Assembly: GCA_965652545.1 (NCBI GenBank)
Contig: CBFGWV010000335.1
Location: 1 to 5,062 of the forward strand
DNA from: CBFGWV01 sp965652545
GTDB taxonomy: Bacteria; Pseudomonadota; Gammaproteobacteria; Competibacterales; Competibacteraceae
DNA: 5,062 nt
Reading direction: 5' to 3'
Below are positions 1 to 5,062 of this stretch, piece after piece. A model generated the notes under the pieces. That model did no database searches and was not told the DNA's origin. It worked only from the letters and a program-made list of their open reading frames with translations. Within the stretch, counting starts at the first letter, position 1. Each line of letters begins with the position of its first letter. The translations under genes and the position numbers were made by a program.

Positions 1-902
1 CGCAGGACCTCGACGATGACCGCATGCAGTGCCTTTTCGCTGCCGTCGCTGACTTTGATCGCGATCCCCAGCCCGCGTGAGCGCACGCCGATGCCCTGCA
101 CCGCCTCGGCACCGATCTTGGTTACCCAGTCGCCCGCGCCCAGGCGCATCAAGGCCTCGTCACTGCGGCCCTCGCCGGACACAAGGCCTGGGTGGGCGGT
201 CATCGCATCGCGCAGGCGCGCGAGTACCGGGTCCGGCCCCTCGGCGGTCGCCCCCGCCGCCAGCGCGGCGAAGGCGCAGGCAATGGACGACAGCGGGGCG
301 GCGAAATTCGGTGCGCTGCACCCGTCCACGCCGACCGGCATGGACGCCACGCTCTGCCCCAGGTAATGCGCGACACTCGTCCGGATCGATTGCTGCACGG
401 GATGATCCGGGTCCAGATAGTGGGCCGTGTCCGCGCCCAGCAAACGGCAGTGGGCCAACATACCGGCGTGTTTGCCGGAGCAGTTGTGGCCGGCCGGGAC
501 GAACACCTCGCCCTCGCGCGGCAGCCTGCCCTGCACCCGGTAAGCCATGGGCGGGTGGACGCCGCATTGCAGATCGGCCTCGCTGCAACCGATCTTGGCC
601 AGCATCGCGCGGGCGATATCGAGATGGCGCGGCTCGCCTGAGTGGCTGGCGCACAGCAGCGCGGTCTCGCGGGTGTCGAAACCGAACTGCTCAAGTCCCC
701 CGGCGGCCACAAACGGGGCGGCCTGGAAAGGCTTGCAGGCGGAGCGGGTGAAAGTCATGGCGCGGACATCGCCCACGCCGGCGACCAGCCTCCCGCTGAG
801 ATCGACCACGGCGATGGCGCCATAGTGGACGTTCTCTACCGCCCCACCCCGGGTGGCGGCCACCAGAGGCTGGTAGCCGGGTATCAACAGATCTTCGCTC
901 AA
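1..902 (-). CDS. L-asparaginase II family protein (PF06089 type), C-terminus cut by window edge
   Basis: This enzyme hydrolyses L-asparagine to aspartate and ammonia. It belongs to the Rhizobium etli-type asparaginases, which are unrelated to the E. coli AnsA/AnsB fold. The window holds 300 complete codons; the family is usually about 330-340 residues, so only the C-terminal tail is missing. The family's catalytic and metal residues can all be seen: S54-x-x-K57 (in RSACKPFQ), S86 (in ASHSGE), C141 and K144 (in HNCSGKHAG), C195 (in GVDGCSAPN) and K262 (in TKIGAE). They match, at nearly constant offset, the two Ser-Lys tandems and the Cys/Lys/Cys zinc site I recall for R. etli ReAV. No signal peptide is visible, so it is probably cytoplasmic. 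The start is TTG: the in-frame stop of ybbP lies at 923-921, no ATG, GTG or TTG lies between, and a GGAGA sits 5 nt upstream. It is the third gene of the ybbA-ybbP operon. Assignment to the family is firm; substrate specificity is inferred. Confidence 0.93.
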   Translation of the reverse strand, partial: MSEDLLIPGYQPLVAATRGGAVENVHYGAIAVVDLSGRLVAGVGDVRAMTFTRSACKPFQAAPFVAAGGLEQFGFDTRETALLCASHSGEPRHLDIARAMLAKIGCSEADLQCGVHPPMAYRVQGRLPREGEVFVPAGHNCSGKHAGMLAHCRLLGADTAHYLDPDHPVQQSIRTSVAHYLGQSVASMPVGVDGCSAPNFAAPLSSIACAFAALAAGATAEGPDPVLARLRDAMTAHPGLVSGEGRSDEALMRLGAGDWVTKIGAEAVQGIGVRSRGLGIAIKVSDGSEKALHAVIVEVL

Positions 903-907
903 GGCCG

Positions 908-912
908 TCTCC
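908..912 (-). promoter_or_regulatory. Ribosome binding site of the asparaginase gene
   Basis: GGAGA on the minus strand lies 5 nt before the TTG codon at 902-900. It fixes the start because the reading frame upstream is closed by the ybbP TGA (923-921) and the six codons between contain no other start codon. The site lies inside the 18-nt gap between ybbP and the asparaginase gene. Confidence 0.7.
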
Positions 913-920
913 GTTTCGTT

Positions 921-3410
921 TCAGATCGCACGCAAGGTGCGCATTGGCGGCTGGTTCAGCACCTGCCGGGTTCCCGCAAGACCGGCCAGGCCGATACCCA
1001 GGCCGCCACCGACCAGCCCCACCACCCACACCGCCAAGCCCGGGGTATAAGGGATATCGAAGACCGTCTCGGCAAGCACATAGCCGGTCACCGTCGCCAC
1101 CAACGCGGCAAGCACCCCGGCCAGGGCGCCCAACAGCACGAACTCTGCGGCCAGGCTCTTGAGCACCAGGCGCCGACCCGCACCCAGCGTACGCAGCATG
1201 GCACTCTCTTGACGGCGGGCGTCGTGAGTCGCCTGAATGGCCGCGAACAGCACCGTGAGGCCAGCCAGCACAGTGAACCCGAAGATGTACTCCACCGCCA
1301 GCGTCACCCGCTGCATGATCTCGCGCACCTGAGTCATCACCGCTTCGACATCGATCACCGTGATCGACGGAAACGCACGCACCAGGGCGGCCAGTACCGG
1401 TTTGTCCGTCGGCGGTAGATAGAAGCTCGTGATCCACTGGCTGGGGTAGTCGTCGATGACCCCCGGTGGAAAGATCACGAAGAAATTGACGTTGAAGGAA
1501 TCCCAATCGACGCTGCGCAAACTGGTGACCGGGGCACTGACGGTCTGCCCGCCGACCAGGAAGGTCAACTCATCGCCAATGGCCAGCCCCAACGTCTCGG
1601 CGATGCCCTCCTCCACGGACACCTGCGGTGTTGCGTTGGCCGCATCGCTCCACCACTGGCCAGCGACGATACGATTGTCACCCTGTGCATCCGCCGCCCA
1701 GGACAGATTGAACTCACGCTCGACCAGACGCTGCGCGCGGGGATTGTCGTACTGCGCCGGATCCACCACGTCGCCCCCGATCCGTACCAAGCGGCCGCGC
1801 ACCATGGGGTACAGCCGCTCGTCGCGCAGGCCGTTGTCGTTCAGGAAGGCGCGAACACCGTCAACCTCATCGGGCTGGATATTGATGAGGAACTGGTTCG
1901 GCGCATCGGCCGGCAGGCTGGACTCCCAACCGGCCAGCAGGTCGGTACGCACCAAGCCGAGCAGCAGCAACACCATCATGCCAAGGCCCAGCGCCACGAC
2001 CTGGACCACGCTGGCGCCACCGCGACGGGCGATATTGGCCAGGCCGAAGCGCCAGGCGATCCCGACCCGCCCGCGCAAGCGACCCAGGCCCCACACCAGC
2101 ACCGCGGCAGCCGCTGTCAGCACAAGCACCGCGGCGAACAAACCGGCTAGCGCGTAGGCAGCCAGCTGCATATCGCGCGCTTGCCAGACCACCAGCAACA
2201 CGACCGCCGACACGCCCGGCCCGTAGGCCAGCCCCTGCCCCATCGGCACCGGCCCCAGGTCGCGACGCAATACCCGCATGGGCGGCACCTGCTTGAGCCG
2301 CCATAGCGGCGGCAGACCGAAGCCCACCAGCGTTGCCAGGCCCGTCAGCAGCGCCGGGAACACCGGCGCCAGGCCCGCCGGCGGCAACTCGCCCCCGGCG
2401 AGCCCGGCCAACAAGTCGGCCAGCCCCAGCTGCGCCAGATAACCCAATGCCACACCAGCCACACCAGCCAGTACACCCAGGGCCAGGAACTCCAGCCCGT
2501 ACAAGGCCATGATCTGGCGCTCGCGGGCACCGAAACAACGCAGGATGGCCGCATTGTCCCAGTGGCGCTCGGCAAAGCGCCGGGCACTGACCGCCACGCC
2601 CACCCCGGCGACGACGACGCTGATCAACGCCGCCAGGCCCAGGAAACGCTCCGCCCGATCCAGCGCCTGGCTGACCTCGGGACGGGCATCGCGGACCGAC
2701 TCCACCCGCACGCCGTCGTCCAGGTCCGGCTGCACCTGGACGCGGAATGCGGCCAGCGCCGCCTCTTCGCCCGCCAGGGCCAAGCGGTAGGTGACCCGGC
2801 TGCCGGGCTGCACCAGAGCGGTCGCCGGCACATCGTCCAGATGCATCACCACATGCGGCGCAATGGCGAAGAAATCGCCCGCGCGGTCGGGTTCGAAGGC
2901 CAGCAGAGCGGCAATGCGAAACTGGCTCGCACCCAGCTCCAGCGTATCGCCCAGCGCCACATTCAGGGCTTGCAGCAAGCGCGGCTCCACCCACACCGTA
3001 CCCCGCGCCGGCACATTATTCACCTCACGCTCGGGACCAAAGGGCTCATCGCTCAAGCGATAACGGCCGCGTAGCGGATAGCCATCACCGATGGCCCGCA
3101 GCTCCACCAACTGCGTCGCATCACCAGCCAGAGCAACGCTGCGCGTGGTCAGCAGATTTGCCGTGGACAATCCCAACTCGCGGGCGCGAACCGCCACCGA
3201 CTCCGGCAACGCGCGGCCATCGCGCAGGATCAGATCGCCGCCCAGCAGCGACGCGGACTGCCGGACCATGGCTCGCTCCACCCGGTCGGCAAAGAAGCCC
3301 ACCGAAGCGACACTGGCCACCGCAATGAGCAAGGCCACCGCCAACACCCGCAACTCCCCGCCGCGCCAATCGCGCAGCAGGGCCCGGCCCGCCAGCCGCA
3401 GCAACTTCAC
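921..3410 (-). CDS. ybbP: YbbP-type ABC transporter permease (FtsX/MacB superfamily)
   Basis: This is the inner-membrane permease partner of YbbA, 829 residues long (the E. coli protein is about 800). About ten membrane segments are visible: roughly residues 20-42, 256-276, 300-325, 349-370, 398-410, 415-441, 469-490, 706-727, 749-780 and 791-812. Two large hydrophilic periplasmic domains lie at about 43-255 and 491-705. There are two FtsX-like modules, each with a related cytoplasmic loop (ILRCFGARERQ at 289-299, MLRTLGAGRR at 738-747) and ending in a related motif (QVPPMRVLR at 374-382, NQPPMRTLR at 819-827). This is the two-repeat plan of FtsX-family permeases, which transmit ATP-driven movement to the periplasm rather than forming a classical channel. 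The start is GTG (3410-3408), overlapping the ybbA stop as GTGA with no clear Shine-Dalgarno sequence, so translation is probably coupled. The substrate is unknown; linkage to tesA suggests lipids or hydrophobic esters (inference). Confidence 0.94.
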   Translation of the reverse strand: MKLLRLAGRALLRDWRGGELRVLAVALLIAVASVASVGFFADRVERAMVRQSASLLGGDLILRDGRALPESVAVRARELGLSTANLLTTRSVALAGDATQLVELRAIGDGYPLRGRYRLSDEPFGPEREVNNVPARGTVWVEPRLLQALNVALGDTLELGASQFRIAALLAFEPDRAGDFFAIAPHVVMHLDDVPATALVQPGSRVTYRLALAGEEAALAAFRVQVQPDLDDGVRVESVRDARPEVSQALDRAERFLGLAALISVVVAGVGVAVSARRFAERHWDNAAILRCFGARERQIMALYGLEFLALGVLAGVAGVALGYLAQLGLADLLAGLAGGELPPAGLAPVFPALLTGLATLVGFGLPPLWRLKQVPPMRVLRRDLGPVPMGQGLAYGPGVSAVVLLVVWQARDMQLAAYALAGLFAAVLVLTAAAAVLVWGLGRLRGRVGIAWRFGLANIARRGGASVVQVVALGLGMMVLLLLGLVRTDLLAGWESSLPADAPNQFLINIQPDEVDGVRAFLNDNGLRDERLYPMVRGRLVRIGGDVVDPAQYDNPRAQRLVEREFNLSWAADAQGDNRIVAGQWWSDAANATPQVSVEEGIAETLGLAIGDELTFLVGGQTVSAPVTSLRSVDWDSFNVNFFVIFPPGVIDDYPSQWITSFYLPPTDKPVLAALVRAFPSITVIDVEAVMTQVREIMQRVTLAVEYIFGFTVLAGLTVLFAAIQATHDARRQESAMLRTLGAGRRLVLKSLAAEFVLLGALAGVLAALVATVTGYVLAETVFDIPYTPGLAVWVVGLVGGGLGIGLAGLAGTRQVLNQPPMRTLRAI

Positions 3411-4156
3411 GGCGCCACCGCCAGACGGCCGTGATCCAGGCGCAGCACCCGGTCGCAGCGCGCGGCAAGAGCCGGGTCATGCGTCACCATTACCAATGTC
3501 GTACCGGACTCGCGGTTGAGCGTGAACAACAGATCGATGATCCGCTCGCCCGTATCCTGATCGAGATTGCCCGTGGGCTCATCCGCGAAAAGCACCGACG
3601 GTTCGCCGGCAAACGCCCGCGCAATGGCCACCCGTTGCTGCTCACCACCGGATAACTGCCCGGGATAATGCGTCAACCGGTCGCCCAGCCCCACCCGCTC
3701 CAATACCACCGATGCCTCGCGACGGGCCTGACTGTGGCCGCCGAGTTCCAGCGGCAACATCACATTCTCCAGCGCGGTCAGGCCCGGCAGCAGCTGAAAC
3801 GCCTGGAACACAAACCCCACCTGATGCGCCCGCAACGCCGCCCGCCCATCCTCATCCAACCCCGACAACGCCCGGCCGGCCAGCCAGACCTCCCCCGTAC
3901 TGGGCACATCCAGCCCGGCCAGCAACCCCAGCAACGTCGACTTGCCCGACCCCGACGCCCCCACGATCGCCACCCGCTCCCCGGCACCGATCGCCAGATC
4001 TACACTCGAAAGAATCGTCAACGCCCCGCCGCGGGTGCTGACCGTCATGCTCAAACCCTGCGCGCGGATGATCGTTTCGCGACGATCGTGGTCACTCGCG
4101 TAGGATGGATCCACCTCGTTTTGGAAGTCACTATCGTCATGCGCCACGGATTCCAC
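3407..4156 (-). CDS. ybbA: YbbA-type ABC transporter ATP-binding protein
   Basis: This is the cytoplasmic ATPase that drives YbbP; it belongs to the MacB/LolD/FtsE-like group. All nucleotide-binding motifs are intact in the 249-residue product: Walker A GASGSGKS (66-73), Q-loop Q118 (in VFQAF), signature LSGGEQQ (168-174), Walker B VLFADEP (188-194, with E193 catalytic), D-loop NLD (197-199) and H-switch H226 (in VTHD). The VGFVFQ and RAFAGEPSVLFADEPTGNLD stretches closely match E. coli YbbA as I remember it. The chosen start is GTG at 4156-4154, with AGGAG 9 nt upstream. It gives an N-terminus about 23 residues longer than E. coli YbbA and overlaps the start of the divergent tesA by 18 bp. 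A GTG at 4114 (residue 15) would remove the overlap but has no visible Shine-Dalgarno sequence. The ATG at residue 37 would cut the first conserved strand. The gene overlaps ybbP by 4 nt. Function is firm; the exact start is uncertain. Confidence 0.95.
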   Translation of the reverse strand: MESVAHDDSDFQNEVDPSYASDHDRRETIIRAQGLSMTVSTRGGALTILSSVDLAIGAGERVAIVGASGSGKSTLLGLLAGLDVPSTGEVWLAGRALSGLDEDGRAALRAHQVGFVFQAFQLLPGLTALENVMLPLELGGHSQARREASVVLERVGLGDRLTHYPGQLSGGEQQRVAIARAFAGEPSVLFADEPTGNLDQDTGERIIDLLFTLNRESGTTLVMVTHDPALAARCDRVLRLDHGRLAVAP

Positions 4157-4762
4157 GCTCTCGTGCTCCTGATCGGATCATTAGTCGCAGCGGTCGCACT
4201 GGCCGCCCAGCCCCCCACCATAGTGGTCCTGGGAGACAGTCTATCCGCTGCATACGGAATTCCCTTGGAGCGTGGATGGGTCTCAGGGTTGCAGGAGAAG
4301 CTGATAAACACCGGTCTCCCCCACCAGGTCATCAACGCCAGCATCTCTGGCGACACCACCGCCGGCGCCCTCACCCGCCTGCCCGACGCCTTGGCGCGTC
4401 ATCAACCCGACTGGGTCGTCGTGGAACTGGGCGGCAATGACGGACTGCGCGGCTTGTCGGTCAAGGTCATGCGTGAAAACCTCACCGCCATCGTCGATCA
4501 GAGCCTCGCCGCCGGCGCCAACGTCGCCCTCGTCGCCATCCGCATCCCACCAAACTACGGCCCGGCGTACACCGGCGCATTCGAAAAGGTCTACCACGAA
4601 CTGGGCGAGCGGGACGACGTCGTCCTGTTGGAATTCCCCTTCGACGACCTCGTCGCCGACCCCGGGCTGCTTCAGGACGACGGCATCCACCCCACCGCCG
4701 ACGCGCAGCCGTTGATCGTCGAAGCGGTATGGGAGGATTTGGCTCCTGTCCTAAACCCCTAG
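4139..4762 (+). CDS. tesA: Secreted SGNH esterase: acyl-CoA thioesterase I / protease I / lysophospholipase L1
   Basis: TesA is a broad-specificity periplasmic hydrolase of acyl thioesters, lysophospholipids and aromatic esters. The product has 207 residues, the usual precursor size. A signal peptide covers about residues 1-23: MRHGFHA, then a hydrophobic core, then a likely signal peptidase I cut near ALA-A-Q, which puts the catalytic serine about ten residues into the mature protein as in E. coli TesA. The SGNH blocks are complete: GDSLS (32-36, nucleophile S34), SGDTTAG with oxyanion G71, GGND (98-101, oxyanion N100), and DGIHP (181-185, D181 and H184). The ELGGNDGLRG stretch and the QDDGIHP...DAQP stretch are diagnostic of TesA. 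The ATG at 4139 is chosen because it gives the signal peptide directly; only a weak GGAAG lies 11 nt upstream. It is divergent from ybbAP, as in E. coli. The open frame continues far upstream of the ATG, but that part is antisense to ybbA and does not look like protein. Confidence 0.96.
   Translation: MRHGFHALVLLIGSLVAAVALAAQPPTIVVLGDSLSAAYGIPLERGWVSGLQEKLINTGLPHQVINASISGDTTAGALTRLPDALARHQPDWVVVELGGNDGLRGLSVKVMRENLTAIVDQSLAAGANVALVAIRIPPNYGPAYTGAFEKVYHELGERDDVVLLEFPFDDLVADPGLLQDDGIHPTADAQPLIVEAVWEDLAPVLNP
4166..4170 (-). promoter_or_regulatory. Likely ribosome binding site of ybbA, inside tesA
   Basis: AGGAG on the minus strand lies 9 nt before the GTG at 4156-4154. It is the best Shine-Dalgarno match in front of any possible ybbA start, and is why the longer start was chosen. 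It lies within the signal-peptide codons of the opposite-strand tesA gene. The spacing is slightly long but usable. Confidence 0.5.
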
Positions 4763-4785
4763 CCTGTCGCAGCGGGGCGGCAGGC
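4762..4785 (+). terminator. Stem-loop at the tesA stop codon, possible terminator
   Basis: A 9-bp stem pairs GCCTGTCGC (4762-4770) with GCGGCAGGC (4777-4785), with one T-G wobble and a 6-nt loop AGCGGG. Its first base is the last base of the tesA TAG. No T-run follows, so it does not look like a standard intrinsic terminator. It could protect the 3' end of the mRNA or help termination together with the REP hairpins downstream. Confidence 0.4.
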
Positions 4786-4821
4786 GCACTCAAGGCGCTC
4801 GTCTCTGTGCGTGATCGGCCG
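4784..4821 (+). repeat. Degenerate REP element (unit 1, plus strand)
   Basis: Its right half, CTGTGCGTGATCGGCCG (4805-4821), matches the intact plus-strand REP at 4929-4945 at 16 of 17 bases. The left half (GGCGCACTCAAGGCGCTC) has lost the GTAGGAG head and no longer pairs well with the right arm. It is best read as a decayed copy, recognisable mainly through its fixed 124-bp offset from the intact one. Confidence 0.55.
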
Positions 4822-4860
4822 AGCGCCTGCAAACCCGGAGCTCGGCGTCGTCCTCAAGCA

Positions 4861-4892
4861 ATCGCCCTGAGGGCAGGGCTCCTACAGGTGCC
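4861..4892 (-). repeat. REP element (unit 1, minus strand)
   Basis: On the minus strand it reads GGCACCTGTAGGA, then a perfect 6-bp stem GCCCTG-CCCT-CAGGGC (4879-4864), then GAT. The GTAGGAG head before a short hairpin and the GCGAT after it are typical of Pseudomonas-type REP sequences. The first 15 bases pair perfectly with those of the next REP. Confidence 0.8.
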
Positions 4893-4922
4893 TGGGTTCT
4901 AGCTAGTGGCACCTGTAGGAGC
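4878..4922. repeat. Perfect 15-bp inverted repeat formed by two facing REP heads
   Basis: GCTCCTACAGGTGCC (4878-4892) is the exact reverse complement of GGCACCTGTAGGAGC (4908-4922), with a 15-nt loop between them (4893-4907) that contains the palindrome CTAGCTAG (4899-4906). In RNA this would make a long, stable hairpin about 115 nt after the tesA stop. No T-run follows. Confidence 0.75.
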
Positions 4923-4947
4923 GCACCCCTGTGCGCGATCGGCCGGG
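4908..4947 (+). repeat. REP element (unit 2, plus strand), best-preserved copy
   Basis: It reads GGCACCTGTAGGA, a perfect 6-bp stem GCGCAC-CCCT-GTGCGC (4921-4936), then GATCGGCCGGG. The order GTAGGAGCG, hairpin, GCGA, GGCCGG agrees with the Pseudomonas putida REP consensus as I remember it. The loop CCCT is the same as in the minus-strand REPs although the stem arms differ. Confidence 0.85.
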
Positions 4948-4984
4948 ACACGCGCCTACGCCCCGGTTCGGCACCAACCTCCAG

Positions 4985-5015
4985 ATCGCCCTGAGGGCAG
5001 GCTCCTACGGGTGCC
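4985..5015 (-). repeat. REP element (unit 2, minus strand), stem with one-base deletion
   Basis: On the minus strand it reads GGCACCCGTAGGAGCCTGCCCTCAGGGCGAT. It is the same as the 4861-4892 copy except for one substitution in the head (ACCTG to ACCCG) and loss of one C from the left stem arm, so one G of the right arm bulges or the stem shortens to 4 bp. Confidence 0.75.
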
Positions 5016-5038
5016 ATTCGGTACAAGTAGCGTTGACC

Positions 5039-5058
5039 GGCCCTGGTGTGTCAGGGCC
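5039..5058. other. GC-rich hairpin at the right edge, possible terminator
   Basis: A perfect 7-bp stem pairs GGCCCTG (5039-5045) with CAGGGCC (5052-5058), with loop GTGTGT. No T-run follows before the window ends, on either strand. It could be the terminator of a gene beyond the edge, or a decayed REP stem: it shares the GCCCTG/CAGGGC arms of the minus-strand REPs but lacks the GTAGGAG head and the CCCT loop. Confidence 0.35.
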
Positions 5059-5062
5059 CTAA

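Larger units (their letters stand above)
4784..5015. repeat. REP array: two tandem copies of an inverted REP pair (BIME-like)
   Basis: Two related units, about 4784-4892 and 4908-5015, repeat with a period of 124 bp. For example, CTGTGCG at 4805 recurs at 4929, and ATCGCCCTGAGGGCAGG at 4861 recurs at 4985. Each unit is a plus-strand REP, a 39-nt linker and a minus-strand REP. The linkers (4822-4860 and 4946-4984) are equally long but only partly alike: both carry GCGCCT, CCGG and TCGGC in that order. The units are joined by 15 nt containing CTAGCTAG. REP/BIME arrays between genes are usual in gammaproteobacteria and are spread by RAYT transposases encoded elsewhere; none is visible here. They can affect mRNA stability or termination of the gene before them, here tesA. 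Confidence 0.8.

Noticed and set aside
642..1418. A 258-codon plus-strand open frame over the asparaginase / ybbP junction
   Set aside because: It is antisense to two well-supported genes and has low-complexity His/Gln/Arg/Gly composition without recognisable motifs.
1867..2994. A 375-codon minus-strand open frame inside ybbP
   Set aside because: It is a shifted frame of ybbP, very rich in Gly, Ala and Arg. The in-frame ybbP product has coherent membrane segments and FtsX motifs over the same DNA.
4075..4106. Possible tesA promoter with TAGGAT (4101-4106) as -10
   Set aside because: The best upstream -35-like hexamer (TTTCGC at 4075-4080) is poor and 20 bp away, so the match is not better than chance.
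3668..4138. A long open N-terminal extension of tesA (157 codons) on the plus strand
   Set aside because: It is antisense to ybbA, its composition (rich in Arg, Gln, His and Pro) is that of a GC-rich shadow frame, and it would put the TesA signal peptide in the middle of the protein.
4205..4260. Possible ybbA promoter inside tesA (TAGACT and TATGGT on the minus strand)
   Set aside because: Both hexamers match the consensus at only four of six positions and the spacing is about 15 bp, too weak to call.
4784..5015. Repeats considered as a CRISPR array
   Set aside because: The repeats alternate in orientation, are only two per strand, have partly similar linkers and carry REP hallmarks (GTAGGAG head, short hairpin). 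No cas gene is visible.
4790..5026. A 78-codon minus-strand open frame over the REP array
   Set aside because: It consists of REP hairpins and linkers read as codons, has no recognisable ribosome binding site and runs across non-coding repeats.

Overview
The window is GC-rich, tightly packed chromosomal DNA, almost certainly from a gammaproteobacterium. The main reason is the gene set: a divergent tesA / ybbA-ybbP cluster, an arrangement known from Escherichia coli, in which all three proteins are recognisable along their length. The GC content and the GTAGGAG-type REP repeats resemble those of Pseudomonas and related high-GC gammaproteobacteria. The sequence does not support naming a genus.

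Layout from left to right. Positions 1-3410 are transcribed leftward, and the operon itself starts further right, at about 4156. Read in its own direction, the operon is: ybbA (4156-3407, ABC ATPase); ybbP (3410-921, large FtsX/MacB-type permease, overlapping ybbA by 4 nt as GTGA); and a type II (PF06089) L-asparaginase (902 to the left edge, C-terminus cut off), which starts at a TTG codon 18 nt after ybbP. Facing the other way is tesA (4139-4762, +), a secreted SGNH esterase/lysophospholipase. The most likely ybbA start places the 5' ends of ybbA and tesA in an 18-bp overlap, so neither gene has a non-coding upstream region.

Positions 4763-5062 contain no gene. They hold a stem-loop at the tesA stop codon, a small array of REP elements (two tandem copies, about 124 bp apart, of an inverted REP pair) and a GC-rich hairpin at the right edge.

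How the genes may work together: YbbA powers YbbP through mechanical coupling across the inner membrane. TesA is a periplasmic esterase whose genetic linkage to YbbAP suggests that it acts on lipid-like or ester substrates handled by the transporter. The asparaginase is probably a metabolic passenger co-transcribed with ybbAP, since no functional link can be seen. I see no CRISPR array, tRNA, rRNA, transposase, phage gene or defence gene, and I do not think the window holds an undescribed system. The least routine parts are the REP array with covarying stems and the overlapping divergent starts.
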